From contig NC_045134.1 of assembly GCF_007655135.1 (NCBI RefSeq), positions 22,406,568 through 22,470,567 of the forward strand: a DNA stretch of 64,000 bases, given 5' to 3'. The number at the start of each line of letters is the position of its first letter. The first letter of the stretch is position 1. This DNA comes from Punica granatum (Eukaryota; Streptophyta; Magnoliopsida; Myrtales; Lythraceae). The notes under the pieces were generated by a model. That model was given only the letters and a program-made list of their open reading frames with translations, was not told the origin of the DNA and searched no databases. The position numbers were made by a program, and so were the translations under genes. Shown piece by piece: positions 36,962 through 47,421 of the stretch.

Positions 36962-37432
36962 CTACGATGAAGAAGACCCCTTTTCCTTTTCACAGTCTAA
37001 CCCGCATCCGCACCTCGGCATTCCTCAAAGTTCTCCACGGGAAACCCTGCCGAGGCGACCCCAACTGAGAACTTAATGTTTTGGCCCTGCCCTGACCACA
37101 CGCACCACGCTGAGCCACACCATGCTCAGGACCCTGACGCTCACACCCTTCAGGTCCTCGATCCTCCCTGTCATGATCACGCCCTCGATGATGGGCTCAT
37201 ACCGGATCGTGTACTTGTTCTCGAGCTCGAAGCTGCACGTGGCGTTCAGCTGGGCCGAGAAACTGCCCGTCCCGGTATCCAGGTCGTATGCTGTGATCCC
37301 CTCGGGCAGGAGGCCCACTGGGAACTCGAACTGCTGGAGGACCTCATAGGCAGACGGAAAAGATGCGGCGGCGGAAGAGTCGGTGGATGCGGAGATGACG
37401 AGGAGGAGGAAGAGGAGACGACGGAAATCCAT
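36962..37432 (-). pseudogene. DUF538-family gene, copy 2, two compensating frame breaks
   Basis: Single-exon DUF538 relative. It opens at 37432 with a signal peptide (MDFRRLLFLLLVISAS), then SAYEVLQQFEFPVGLLPEGI, AYDLDTGTGSFSAQLNATC and DLKGVSVRVLSMVWLSVVRV. The open frame stops at 37073-37075 after 119 residues. Just before that stop the conserved continuation IKFSVGVASAGFPVENFEEC appears in the next frame (one extra base near 37083-37090). A second shift near 37014-37019 returns to the first frame for CGCGLDCEKEKG and a TAG at 36962-36964. The span from ATG to that TAG is 471 bases, a multiple of three, so the two indels cancel. The alternative is that a 119-residue shortened protein is real. 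An upstream ATG at 37495 in frame is less likely because it precedes the signal peptide. Confidence 0.8.
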
Positions 37433-37687
37433 TTTTCTTCGGGGCAGAGGTAATTGTCCGGTTGTATATATGTACATAAACGAGCAAGAATGCACAGTGT
37501 TTTATAGAAACTTTGATGTACTTGAGGACAATTTGTTTGAACTTTTAATGGTAATTGTCTTTGTCTTTAGACCATAAAATTTCTTTTAACTGAAGAAGAG
37601 GGCTTACTGCAGTGAAATAAATCATTGACTCAATTGATCAAAATTAAAAGGTTTCGGATTTACTCCTCGACAGTGAATTTTTTTGTA

Positions 37688-38345
37688 TCACTAGTATTAA
37701 AAACCCGTGCTTTGCTACGGCCTTCAAGTTTATGTTCGTCAAGATAATTGTTTATATTTAACTAAAAATATTTAAGAATTAGTTGATTTGATTATCGGAT
37801 AATTACCAGATAACACAATTATTTTCTTTTTATTTTTGTACTTATAAAAAAATTAATTTTCAAATTTTCTATTTTTAATCTTAAACCATTTTTAGAACTG
37901 AAAATTATTCTCAATTTTTTCTTTATTGTTCACTTTTTGCCCTCTGTCATTTTTCTTTTCTCCAAAACATATAAATACTTGAAAAAGAAACTAGCACAAT
38001 ACTGCGAAGTAGTTTTATGATGAAAAATTTCATATTTCAAACATTTTGATCATATAAATTATAAAATTATTGTGACTTTATTAAGCTTTTTGTATTTGTA
38101 AATTCACAATCTCATGTTATATCCCTTGATGATTATTAAAGTAGGAATCAAATAAAAGAATTTGAAAAAAAATAAAAATATTTATTGCCCAAAATTGGTT
38201 GTAAGAGTTTTTTAAAATTATAAAGAAAGGAGGAAGATTTTTTAGATTATTTTTTGAAGAGTCACCATTTGAATGACATATGGCTTAAGCAGAGTGCCAG
38301 GAGTACTCTCCTTTAGCTTAATGTGTATATAATATATATAAACAG
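37688..38345 (+). mobile_element. Possible nonautonomous transposon with CCCGTGCTTTGC end
   Basis: Begins near TCACTAGTATTAAAAACCCG followed by TGCTTTGCTACGG, a terminal phrase I have seen in plant Helitron-like repeats. A small palindrome GGAGTACTCTCC with TTTAGCTTAATG lies at the other end. The boundaries are guesses. Confidence 0.3.
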
Positions 38346-38999
38346 TTTACGTTTTTATATATATATAAATTAATTTTAAAAATTGAAAAAGAAAGAAAAA
38401 ACACTTTTATTCCTATATATGAAAGTGCAAATGAATAGAGTCGATCAAATTGCTAGCTTTTGCATCAATTAATTGCTAAGTTCTTCCCATTTTTCTATAA
38501 TTTCATAATCATTATATATGCATATAATAAGAAATAAAAATAATTCGGGAGTTTTTACTTGATAATCTATTAGCTCTAAACCATGGATTCATTGAGACAT
38601 TTTTGTTGATTGGGATAATTTTATGAATTCAAATAGAAAGTAGGTCATTCATTTTCTACTTGTAGGTCTATATTTTTAGCACTAACTTTACAGTAACCTA
38701 ATAGGGCTACTCATATAAAATAAATTATATTTAAGGATATCTATATTTTTTAACGTTTAAACTATAATAAAAATTGATTTGAGTCATATATTAAAACATC
38801 ATTCTATTTGTGTTTGCTACTCTTCTTTATAAGCCTTTCAAAACTCTACTTTAGTTTATATAGAATATTTTATCTCATTTTACTTATTTTTGTATTAAAT
38901 TTATAACCTCTCTTATTACTTAAAAAAATTAATCTAATTTCTTTTTCGGTTATAAAGAGAAAAAATGTGAACGAAGTTAGTATAAGAAGGAGGAAAGTA

Positions 39000-39088
39000 A
39001 AATGGTACGAGAATTCCTGGAGCCGAACCCATATCTCTCATTTCGAGTTAAGGGTAAGTTCCCGTGCCACTAATCGGGTCCCTTTCTT
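39000..39088 (-). mobile_element. Possible tRNA-derived SINE
   Basis: On the minus strand GATTAGTGGCACGGGAAC resembles an A box and GGGTTCGGCTCCAGG a B box (GGTTCGANTCC consensus), separated by about 30 bases as in a tRNA-like head. The body and tail to the left are T-rich and undefined. Confidence 0.4.
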
Positions 39089-39187
39089 TGTATTAAGCCA
39101 AATAATAGCCTCCATCTAAATTTGAAAAAGGAGATATAATGCAATAGTCCACGTATAACGGATAATTTTGAAATTTCAGATTCGATT

Positions 39188-39701
39188 CTTATTATTGAAT
39201 TTCTATTGGGTTTATACGGGTTCGAGTCCATTTACACTTAAAAGCTCAAACTAATAAGTCGTGGTACTCAAGCCTCGTATAAACTAATGGTTGTTCTTTC
39301 ATCTTTTCAATGTGGTATTATAATTCCCAACACTCATCATTACGTGCAACATGTGGTCTATTTCTACCTATACATTGTCACGTAGCCTTAAACACCAACT
39401 CTTCAACAATTGACCTTGAGCCGAGCTCTTCTTCGGTGCTCGGGCGATGGGGGATTAACACGAGGCGCACTTTGGCTGCACCCAACATATTGGGCTTGGC
39501 GTGGTGTGGGTGCCACATGCGCGTGGGCCTGTATACGCGTAACCACGGCTCTGATACCATATTGAATTTTCATTAAGCTTAGTTTTGTTCATTTTCACTT
39601 AAAAGTTCAAGCTAATAAATGGTTATACCCAAATCTCATATAAATCAATGGTTGTTTTTTCATCTTTTTAATGTGGGATTATAATTCTCAACTCTTATTA
39701 T
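39188..39701 (-). mobile_element. TRIM element (terminal-repeat retrotransposon in miniature)
   Basis: Two related direct repeats of about 135 bases lie at about 39196-39334 and 39563-39693. Both contain CACTTAAAAG, CTAATAA, CAATGGTTGTT-type and ATTATAATTC phrases in the same order. Between them is about 215 bases with no coding capacity. On the minus strand the right repeat is followed after three bases by TGGTATCAGAGC (39548-39559), an exact match to the primer site for initiator methionine tRNA. Identical 8-mers CTTATTAT lie at both outer edges (39188-39195 and 39694-39701). Short LTRs, tiny interior and an intact primer site define a TRIM. Confidence 0.8.
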
Positions 39702-42700
39702 GAAACTACATGTATCCTTTTATTAAATTTTATGCACTTTTTTATACTAAATTCATAGGTCCCATTTTTTTATTATAAACTCGTGTTTTTTTTTGTAATC
39801 GAAAAAAAAAATTCTCAACTTGAGAATTTAAACAAATTTGCCACCTGGAGCAACCTCTTATAGGTATATGCTTTCCAAGTAAAACTGAGCATCGACACTC
39901 CTCGAGCACTGAGAAGCGAGGATCGGGCAGAGAGAGGGACAGGTGCTTTCCACTTCTTGAAACGTGTAGGTGCCCACTTGACATGTCGCATGGAACATGT
40001 TTTGTTTCAAGAACAGCTGCCCCTGCAAGCGTACATGCAATATTACATGAGAAAGAGAAACTATAGATATAATTTTTTTTTTAGTGAAAGAGAAACTATA
40101 TATATATAATGTTGCATAAAGAGAGATTGTTGTGTGAATTGGCTTGCGACGAGATTCGTCTCTTCGTCATTGGATTTTCACTTCTTTTTTTTTTGTTTTG
40201 TTGATTCCTTATGGTGTAGACCCTCTGTTACTAGACAATATTTCTGGAACATCTATATCCCGTTTTTGTATCTTTTAATTTTCTTTGGCCTACCCCTGTC
40301 TATCTAAAAAAAACAGTAAAAGAATTATTTAATAGTGCAAATTCCACAAATACTCTATGTACTTTCGTCGAAGAATAGTGATATCCCAGACTGTTTCAAG
40401 AAGTACACCTTCTGTTTAACATCGCTGACACCGCTAGAAATTTTTTCATGGGCTCAAACGCCCCCTTAGAGTTTCAAAAGGTCATGTTATACCACTGATG
40501 AGTGGCTCAATGTCCATTTTTAGAATTCACAAGGGGTATCAACGTCCTTAAATAGAGATATTATCGTCCTAGTTTAATAGAGGGTGCCACTACCTTTTAA
40601 CGAGACTATATATGGTATTTGTAGAACTTACCCAAAAGTTAATATAATTTTGACTCGAAGTTTTTTCTTGGGGGATTGAATTTTGCCTCAAAGTTCATAT
40701 CGTGGCATAGTACAAGATTTTCTGAAATTATTACTTCTAGTAAGATTTAAGCTTTGATTTCCCGTAAAAACGTACGAGTTAGCTGGCATTCTATCGATAA
40801 AATGTCCGACATCTCTATTTTCTTTTTCTTTTCTTTTTTTTGGTGAAACAGACGACCAAATTCTAAAAAGTTCGTGAAGTTCATATCTCTTATTAGGGAT
40901 CGGGTTTTGAGCCCGACATCTAATGGGCCGTGAGGGCCTCTCAAGCCCACTACAGGGCGAAGCTCAGCTAGGCTCAACGGAGCCTAGGGAGGGCCTAGCG
41001 CAGCATGCGGCTGGCCTGTGTCGGTGTGGAACTCAAATATCCTTCCTGATTTGAGAAGATACAATATCCAGGTAATATATCGAGAATCCCATTGAGTAAA
41101 GTAACAAATATTTTCATGATCGTGTATAAATATCAAGGTACATTCATCGTCCATAATTTACGTACTATTGTTCTTGTGAGAACTCCAGTTGACTTGAGCA
41201 TTGGAGATGAAAATTGAGCCAATACTCCGATCTTCCGCTTTTACAGGTTGTTCGAGAGCACGAGGATCACACGTACATTGAACTCGAATCACAGTTCTGT
41301 AACATTGATGCCGTCTGTGGGAATCGTACGAAAAGTTTAGGATTTTGTCTGTTCTTGTTCGTGTTGGAAGACATCAAAGCTGCAAGGATGGTTGTGACTA
41401 GAAACCAGGAAAATTTAAGTCTACATACCGTACCCACCTTTGTGTTTTTATTTTGGTTCAACACACGCCCACCCATAACATGCGGAAACTTAATGAATTT
41501 TTCGACCAAAATCCCTTCAAGATGGTTTCTTTGGCAACAATTAAACATGACATGTATATTTAATTAAAATATTCCATTCGTAAAATTTTAGGGCTTGAAT
41601 GCGTATATGTAAACTATATGGTGCCAAATAGATTTTGTGTGAAATTTTAGGACACACAAAGGCAATTAGAGCAACTTTGGGCCATAGCCATAAGAAATAT
41701 TTCACTTACCCAAACTAATTACAAATTTTGTACCTTCACAGGTGAAACGAGAATTTAAGAAATGTGCAAGATGGATGAAAACTTTATTGAAGTGGCTATA
41801 CAAAGAACTCAAAGAGAGTCTAGAGACTAAGGAAGGAGCTAAAATGGCAATCGAGGCGACGATGGTATTATTCGGATCGAGAGGAGCACATCCTCGATAA
41901 AATCAATGGGCCGTTGAGAATACTGCAACGTCGAGCCATTGGCTTTAAATTTGACGCTAATTGGGAGTTAATCCAAGTTTCTTTGGCTTTTCTTAGTCGT
42001 GTAGTTAATTTTCGTCAATTTTATTGTAGGTCCTTTCACTATTTTTCACTTGCCTTTCATGTAGTTCGAGTAATTTCGTGTCAGAAAAATACTGAGAAGT
42101 GGAGCTGCAGCCGCGCACGAAAAATACAGCAGCAGCCACGCGAATCTGTACTTCCGCACTCAAGGTTAGGTCGCAGGGTGCAAGAGCCGCAGCTGTCAAA
42201 AATAGGAGCTGCAGCCTTCACGCCCTTAACCAAAATTCTTATGCCGAATTGGAGCTTGCTAGTACGTCACTTTGAATTGCTTTGAAGCATTGCATGTGCT
42301 CATCGAGTCGATATTCTACCTGCGATGTCTAATAAAAAGAGGAAGGCTGAGTCTAGGGTATGCATTTGGATAATAATTTTGCTGAAATTGTGTTTTAAAA
42401 AGATGAATCTTAGTTTGATGATGAAGTTATTGCTTGAACTGCTACAAAAGAGAGGGGAATTGAATTTAACGGCCCGAACATGAACAAATTTGTGAATGAA
42501 ATTATTTGAGGTTATGGGCTCATTTTTGTCTTTCCTAAGCCTGCAAGTGTATCAGGGAGTTTTTCTCCAATATATAATAAGGGAAAGTCAAGTTCCAAAC
42601 CAAAATGGTATCTTTTCAACTAAAATGAATAATGTTTTTTATTTTGTAGACTTCTTTCCATTCGATTCTCGAGTATTTCGTTTGATGATTACAATAATTT

Positions 42701-43240
42701 GCGTAATGATTGTGATAAGGATGATGTGCTGCGAGTAATTTGTAATGCAGGCACTGATGGAGTGGTCTCTAATTGAAACCAAGCACGATAAAGAGGAAGA
42801 TGTTGAGGGAGATGGAGCTACAACCGAGAACAAATATGATGAGAAATAGAAGATAGCACGACACAACACGGCCAATTGTTCTTAGATGACCAGGTGAGTA
42901 TTCTCAACCTTTCTTTTATTGTCCATAATTTTTTTTTTTGGTTGGTTTTAACATTGCGGACAGCGTTAGATTTAGGTAACTTGTTGCATGTCTGGGCGTT
43001 TTGCTATTATTGCGGAAGTTGATCGGTTGATTTTCGAGTAAACTAACAATTTGCCCATCAAGACATAGCCGTTACATCAAATCTGACATCAAAAAGGTTT
43101 TTACATCAATTTTGACATCGATCTATTAAATGTACATCATATTGCCCCTTCTGTCTGTCTGTCATTAAAAACTCGATGGAACCTTCTGACGGAAGGGGTA
43201 ATATGACCTACATTTAATAATATGCAACATCAATGAGGTG
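39702..43240. other. Spacer with no supported gene
   Basis: Open frames at 41214-41567, 41914-42285 and 42496-42738 are short, overlap on both strands and match nothing I recognise. The stretch 42100-42225 repeats GGAGCTGCAGCC-type phrases and is probably degraded transposon. The sequence from 42310 to 42870 has short acidic-lysine coding-like pieces but no continuous frame. Confidence 0.5.
43071..43190 (+). repeat. Dispersed repeat pair, copy 1
   Basis: TACATCAAATCTGACATC, ACATCAATTTTGA, TATTAAATGTACATCATATTG and CATTAAAAACTCGATGGAA occur in this order and recur at 44716-44830. Each copy is followed about 50-80 bases later by a family 1 MITE, but the two MITEs face opposite ways. Confidence 0.75.
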
Positions 43241-43464
43241 AGTTTCAAGATGGTATTTTAGAATCACAATTCTAACTTAACTCTACCCACTACAAAACAA
43301 AATAACTCATACAAAGTCAAAGAGTGAGCTCCATTTATATCACTTTTTTCCACAACAAAACAACATAACACATACAAAGTCAAAGGGTGGACCCCATTTA
43401 TACCACTCAAAATCAAAATCAAAATCTAATTTTAAAATTTTACTATGAAACCAAACGCAACCTA
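43241..43464 (-). mobile_element. MITE, family 1 copy c
   Basis: Reverse-orientation copy: TACTATGAAACCAAACGCAA at the right end, GAGTTTCAAGATGG at the left, and two interior CATACAAAGTCAAAG stretches. Close relative of copies at 20502, 30145 and 44906. Confidence 0.8.
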
Positions 43465-44107
43465 AGAAATAGAGTAACATTTAATCGTTGAATCTCGCTC
43501 CTATTTGAGCTCAAATCTTGAAAGACAAAAGTTATGCAAATGAGATCCTGTATAAGGTTTGTGCCCTGCTCTCGATCGGAAAGTGACACCGAATCACAGT
43601 TTTGGGATCTCGTCGTGGCTTGAACTTTGAAGCCATTGCCTCCAATTTGATGATTATTGTTTTAGCATCTCATGACAACAGGAGAGGAATTAAAAAGGAG
43701 AGCGCTCGCCATTGATTTCTGTCAGATCAATTTACTTGTACCATCTGGACAAAGACTCTTTGCCCCCCCCCCCACTGATCCGCTGCCTAATTGGAGGGAA
43801 TAGTAAAAAAAAAAAAAAAAAGGTCGTGAAAGCCAGGCTGACTGCCCCACTTGCATTTCTGTCCATACATGAAAACGCGACCAATTATTGTGGATATGAA
43901 TTCGAAGAGTTGATCCCACAATTTCTTTCACAGATTAGTTAGTCAAAAAGTTATGAAAAAGTGGCTACCAGTTGTCACTCAGTTGCATTTTTCAGAGTTG
44001 ACTCAGTATTGCACATTACCTGCATTACTAAGAGATCTATCACTAGTTCGTGTTTCTCCCTCTTCGTCTTAATTCTTCCTTTGATTGTCAATCCGTTGGC
44101 TTCAACT

Positions 44108-44344
44108 ATGGCCGAAGCGGTTCTCGGGAGTGTTGTGGAGTCCCTCACCGGACACCTTCTTTTCCTCGTCTCTCAGGAGATCGGACTAGGACGCGGTGTC
44201 AGTGCTGAGCTCTCTACTGATGTTTTGCGCCTTCAGAGAGTGACTGGAGGAGGTAGCCGGATCCTCAATGAGGTGAGTATCTTCTTCTCCTCTTCCAACC
44301 AGCTCCTTTATCCCGGTAAGATGGCTAATCGACATTGGCACGAC
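44108..44344 (+). pseudogene. NB-LRR resistance gene relic (CC domain only, internally deleted)
   Basis: From ATG at 44108 the frame reads MAEAVLGSVVESLTGHLLFL and GLGRGVSAELSTDVLRLQ, the start of an Rx-type coiled-coil domain of a plant NB-LRR immune receptor. Soon after, ILNEVSIFFSSSNQLLYPGKM resembles the part of such receptors that lies well downstream in the same domain, so the middle of the domain is missing. The frame ends within about 25 residues and no P-loop, NB-ARC or leucine-rich repeats follow. Clearly a fragment, not a working receptor. Confidence 0.7.
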
Positions 44345-44715
44345 TTGTGTTCGACGATGACGAGGTGAAGGAATATTTTTGAGATGAGGCTAATTTGGGT
44401 CTGTTGTGTCAACCAACTTCCATGCGGAGGATATTGGGAAGAAGATAGTAGGAGAATGCACCCCTAATAACAACGAAGAAATTGCAAATCCCTAGTAGCC
44501 AATTTGAGCCTTGGAATAATTCTTTTTTTTTTCGTTTAATTTGTTTATAACCTAGTTATTTGATCTTTTAACCGTGTGATGAATTAGGTTATTGGTGGTA
44601 TTCATTATAAGGTTTTTAGTGAAATAGAAATTTGAGTAAAAGTACCGATTATAATATGTTTATTTGTAAGTAGTATTTCTCCTTCTTTTGGGGGGAAAAA
44701 AAAAGCCCCGGATCG

Positions 44716-44830
44716 ATTTTACATCAAATCTGATCTAAAAATTTCTTTTACATCAATTTTGATCTTGATTTATTAAATGTACATCATATTGTCTATTCGT
44801 CTGTCTGCCGTTAAAAACTTGACGGAATCT
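44716..44830 (+). repeat. Dispersed repeat pair, copy 2
   Basis: Related to 43071-43190: TTTACATCAAATCTGATC, ACATCAATTTTGATC, TATTAAATGTACATCATATTG and GTTAAAAACTTGACGGAAT in the same order and orientation. Confidence 0.75.
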
Positions 44831-44905
44831 CATGTTCTGATTGCTCTGTTAGCTCAAAGAAGTACTCCGGCATAGACCACGCTCTGAAAAGATTCGTGGA
44901 GACTA

Positions 44906-45128
44906 ATGTTTGCGTTGGTTTCATAGTAGAATTTTAAAAATCAAATTTGATTTTGAAAAAGAGTGATATAAATGAGGCCCACCTTTTGACTTTGTATGAG
45001 TTATGTTGTTTTGTTGTAAAAAAAGTGATATAAATAGGGTCCACTTTTTGACTTTATATGAATTATTTTGTTTTGTAGTGGGTAGAGTTAAATTATTCTA
45101 AATAAGACTATGAAATCAAACGAGGCAT
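44906..45128 (+). mobile_element. MITE, family 1 copy d
   Basis: Forward copy: TGCGTTGGTTTCATAGTAG at the start, two TTTGACTTTxTATGA interior stretches, GTAGTGGGTAGAGTTAAATT, and mirrored TGAAATCAAACGAGGC at the end. Confidence 0.8.
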
Positions 45129-45510
45129 AAACCTATCATTATGAATGACATCTGTGTCGGTCAGGATTAGCCTATTGCTGAAGTCTGTGGAAACTCATTC
45201 ATTTCTGGAAGTTCATAAATTCGAAGCTCCACATTGTTCTGTGAGTGGACATTATTGGGAGAAATTTCTTGTTCAATGGTCATTAGGAAAATCCGAGTCC
45301 GACATCGAGAAAATTTCTTGTATTGAGTAGTTTGGTTAAGTACTGAAGAGCTTACTAAATTTGTGTGGCATCCAGTTGAGCTGATTCAATATTGTTGCCT
45401 TCTACCTATGTTCTTCTGGATCTAAGTAGTACCTGTTCAGATTTGAAGCTTATCCAGCTGGTTAGGTTTATCAATTCCTGATGACAATACCGGTCCGGTG
45501 AATGCTGCAG

Positions 45511-45669
45511 GTTCCGTTGAGAGGCCGGAGGAATGCTCGTGAGGCCATGAAGCGCTTTGGACCTGCTCCGGGTGTCCCACACCGCCACACCAAGCCTTAC
45601 GTGCTATCCAAGGGGAAGAAGATTGAGAGGGCTCGCGGGAAGAGAAACGGCAGGGGCTTCCAGGTGTAA
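45511..45669 (+). pseudogene. RPL18: Orphan last exon of ribosomal protein L18 (eL18)
   Basis: After an intact-looking acceptor (AATGCTGCAG at 45501-45510) an open frame of 52 residues runs to TAA at 45667-45669. It reads [40 protein letters not shown] and [12 protein letters not shown]. This matches the C-terminal exon of cytosolic 60S protein L18, with some substitutions (for example RR for PK early on and NG for KS near the end). The rest of the gene, including the conserved N-terminal and middle parts, is not upstream within this window. It is therefore a genomic fragment that kept a splice acceptor, or a dead partial duplicate. Whether it is ever spliced into transcripts is unknown. Confidence 0.8.
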
Positions 45670-46622
45670 TTTGGGAGGGATCCATTTCATATAGTTCTTT
45701 TTTCTCTGGCATCACCAAGGAACTAGTCATCAATCTATTTCAGCCCATTTTGTACTTCGAAACCATTCCCTCTTCGTACCCTAGATAGAATGGCCGTATT
45801 GTTTTGTGTATATTTCCATGCGTCTATACTTATTATGACGGTGTCTCCCGTGGGCGTGATCACTGCTTACATGTTTGACATGTTTGATACGAGGGAATAG
45901 AAACGGAGTAGATAGGAATTTAGCAGAGTTTGTTCGATTGCCAACTTTTTTCCTTTCGACTGTGAGATATAACAAACTAAAAATTTAAAATAGCTCTTAC
46001 GTAACTATCAAGATTTTCATTATGTGCTTGTGCTATTGAACAAATAAATTATTTCACGTTGGTTTGCTTGAGTTCAATTTCTGAAGACTCAGTCTGCTTT
46101 TATAAAGGAAAAAGAAAAAAAAAAAGGGGGGTCAACTCTCGTTTTAGTTAAATGTTAGGTATGAAATGATCAACCAGTTAAGGTGTCCCACGTAAAGATT
46201 AGTTAATCATGACAATTGTTAAAGAGATGTTCAAGTGTTTCTATCCTTTACTCTCTTTTTTAAAGATAAAATAAGATAACATTGCTAATTAATTTATCTT
46301 TGGAAATGAAGTCCATCCACTAACAGTATATTATATCGCATTTGGGAAATAAAGTCCATCTACCGTTTCATTTTTGTATCATTTTAGATGTTTATATTCA
46401 AGAATTTCATATTTATTATATACAGGTTTTGGAGAAAATCCTTCTAGTGTGTGAATTTAAAATATTGGACGACCAAAACTTTTTTGATGGCCAGTTGTGA
46501 ACATCAAAGAATATGAATCTATAGTCGAAAGACACAACAGAACTACTCAACATGGTTGCCAAACCTACGAAGAAAGCCTCAGGTTCCATCATTTCACATC
46601 ATCCAGAACATACTAGTTCCTG
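45670..46622. other. AT-rich spacer
   Basis: No gene is supported. The segment 46490-46622 lies directly upstream of the possible secreted peptide gene and may hold its promoter and leader. Confidence 0.5.
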
Positions 46623-47421
46623 ATGGGTCTTCTCCTCTCCTTCTTTCGTTCTCTTCTCGCGATCGTGTTTATTCTTATCGTATGCCTGGGGGCAGTGCCT
46701 TTCCGAGTTAATGCAGGTTCGTCTCGCCTCCTCTATATTTGCAAATTGGTCATGTCAAATGTTCTGCTTTGTGCAACTTTTTTTTGTCCTCCGATATTGG
46801 AAGAGTACGTCTTAATTTAGCTAAAGCTCGCGCTCAAGATGGAAAAATGGTGTTAGTTTGGAGAAAAAAACATGTACATATCGATTTATGGTTTAATTGC
46901 AGACCCTACGAAGCCGTTCATAGGATTCGATTGGTAAGTGATCTGACAACATACACAGGCAAGAGACAGCTCCTTAAAGAGATCGGATCATTTTTCCCAA
47001 ATTTAGCAGTATATATCTTTAACTTTTGCAATGAAAAAAGACGGTACTTGAATATCAGCGATTTGCTGTATGCAAAACCTGAAGATTCTTTATATATCTA
47101 AGACCTCTGAGAGCAGAAGGATCAATTCAAACCACATCTGATCATTATCGGTGTCATAAGATTTACCCATGCCGGTAAAATTCAATCGTCGCGATTGGCG
47201 TGGTGTGGACGAATCTTTTTTATGCCGAATTCGGGTAATTTGTTTTTCATTTCATGCAAAGTTAACGTAAATTATGCCAAATCTAAGGTTTTGCAGATGA
47301 TGGGATAAGGAGAAATATTCGACAGAACAGAGTACAGCCAAGCCCCCCTCCACCCCCCAGGGTGAGTCAGTCTACGGTTTACATCGCGCCCGTGGCTGCT
47401 CCGCCTCCCCGAGCATCATAA
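46623..47421 (+). CDS. Possible small secreted proline-rich peptide precursor, two exons
   Basis: Exon 1 (46623-46716) encodes MGLLLSFFRSLLAIVFILIV followed by CLGAVPFRVNA, a strong signal peptide with an alanine cleavage site. It ends at CAG/GTTCGT. An acceptor TTTTGCAG at 47289-47296 opens exon 2 (47297-47421), which keeps the frame: DDGIRRNIRQNRVQPSPPPP, then PRVSQSTVYIAPVAAPPPRA and S, ending in TAA. The total is 219 bases, 72 residues. The mature part of about 41 residues is basic, cysteine-free and proline-rich, as many plant signalling peptide precursors are, but I recognise no known motif (not CLE, CEP, IDA or RALF). A 31-base segment at 46903-46933 also has consensus splice sites; see findings. 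Gene status rests on signal peptide, splice sites and frame only. Confidence 0.5.

Larger units (their letters stand above)
37433..39187. other. AT-rich repeat region
   Basis: No gene is supported. It includes a possible Helitron-like segment (37688-38345) and a possible minus-strand SINE (39000-39088). The rest is very AT-rich. Confidence 0.5.
44345..45510. other. Repeat-bearing spacer
   Basis: Holds the second copy of a dispersed repeat (44716-44830) and a MITE (44906-45128). No earlier exon of ribosomal protein L18 was found between 44345 and 45510. Confidence 0.5.

Noticed and set aside
37076..37453. 125-codon plus-strand frame with many acidic residues
   Set aside because: Antisense shadow of DUF538 copy 2; the minus strand carries the conserved family sequence.
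42310..42870. Possible gene with lysine/glutamate-rich pieces
   Set aside because: No continuous frame, no clear splice structure and no recognised domain.
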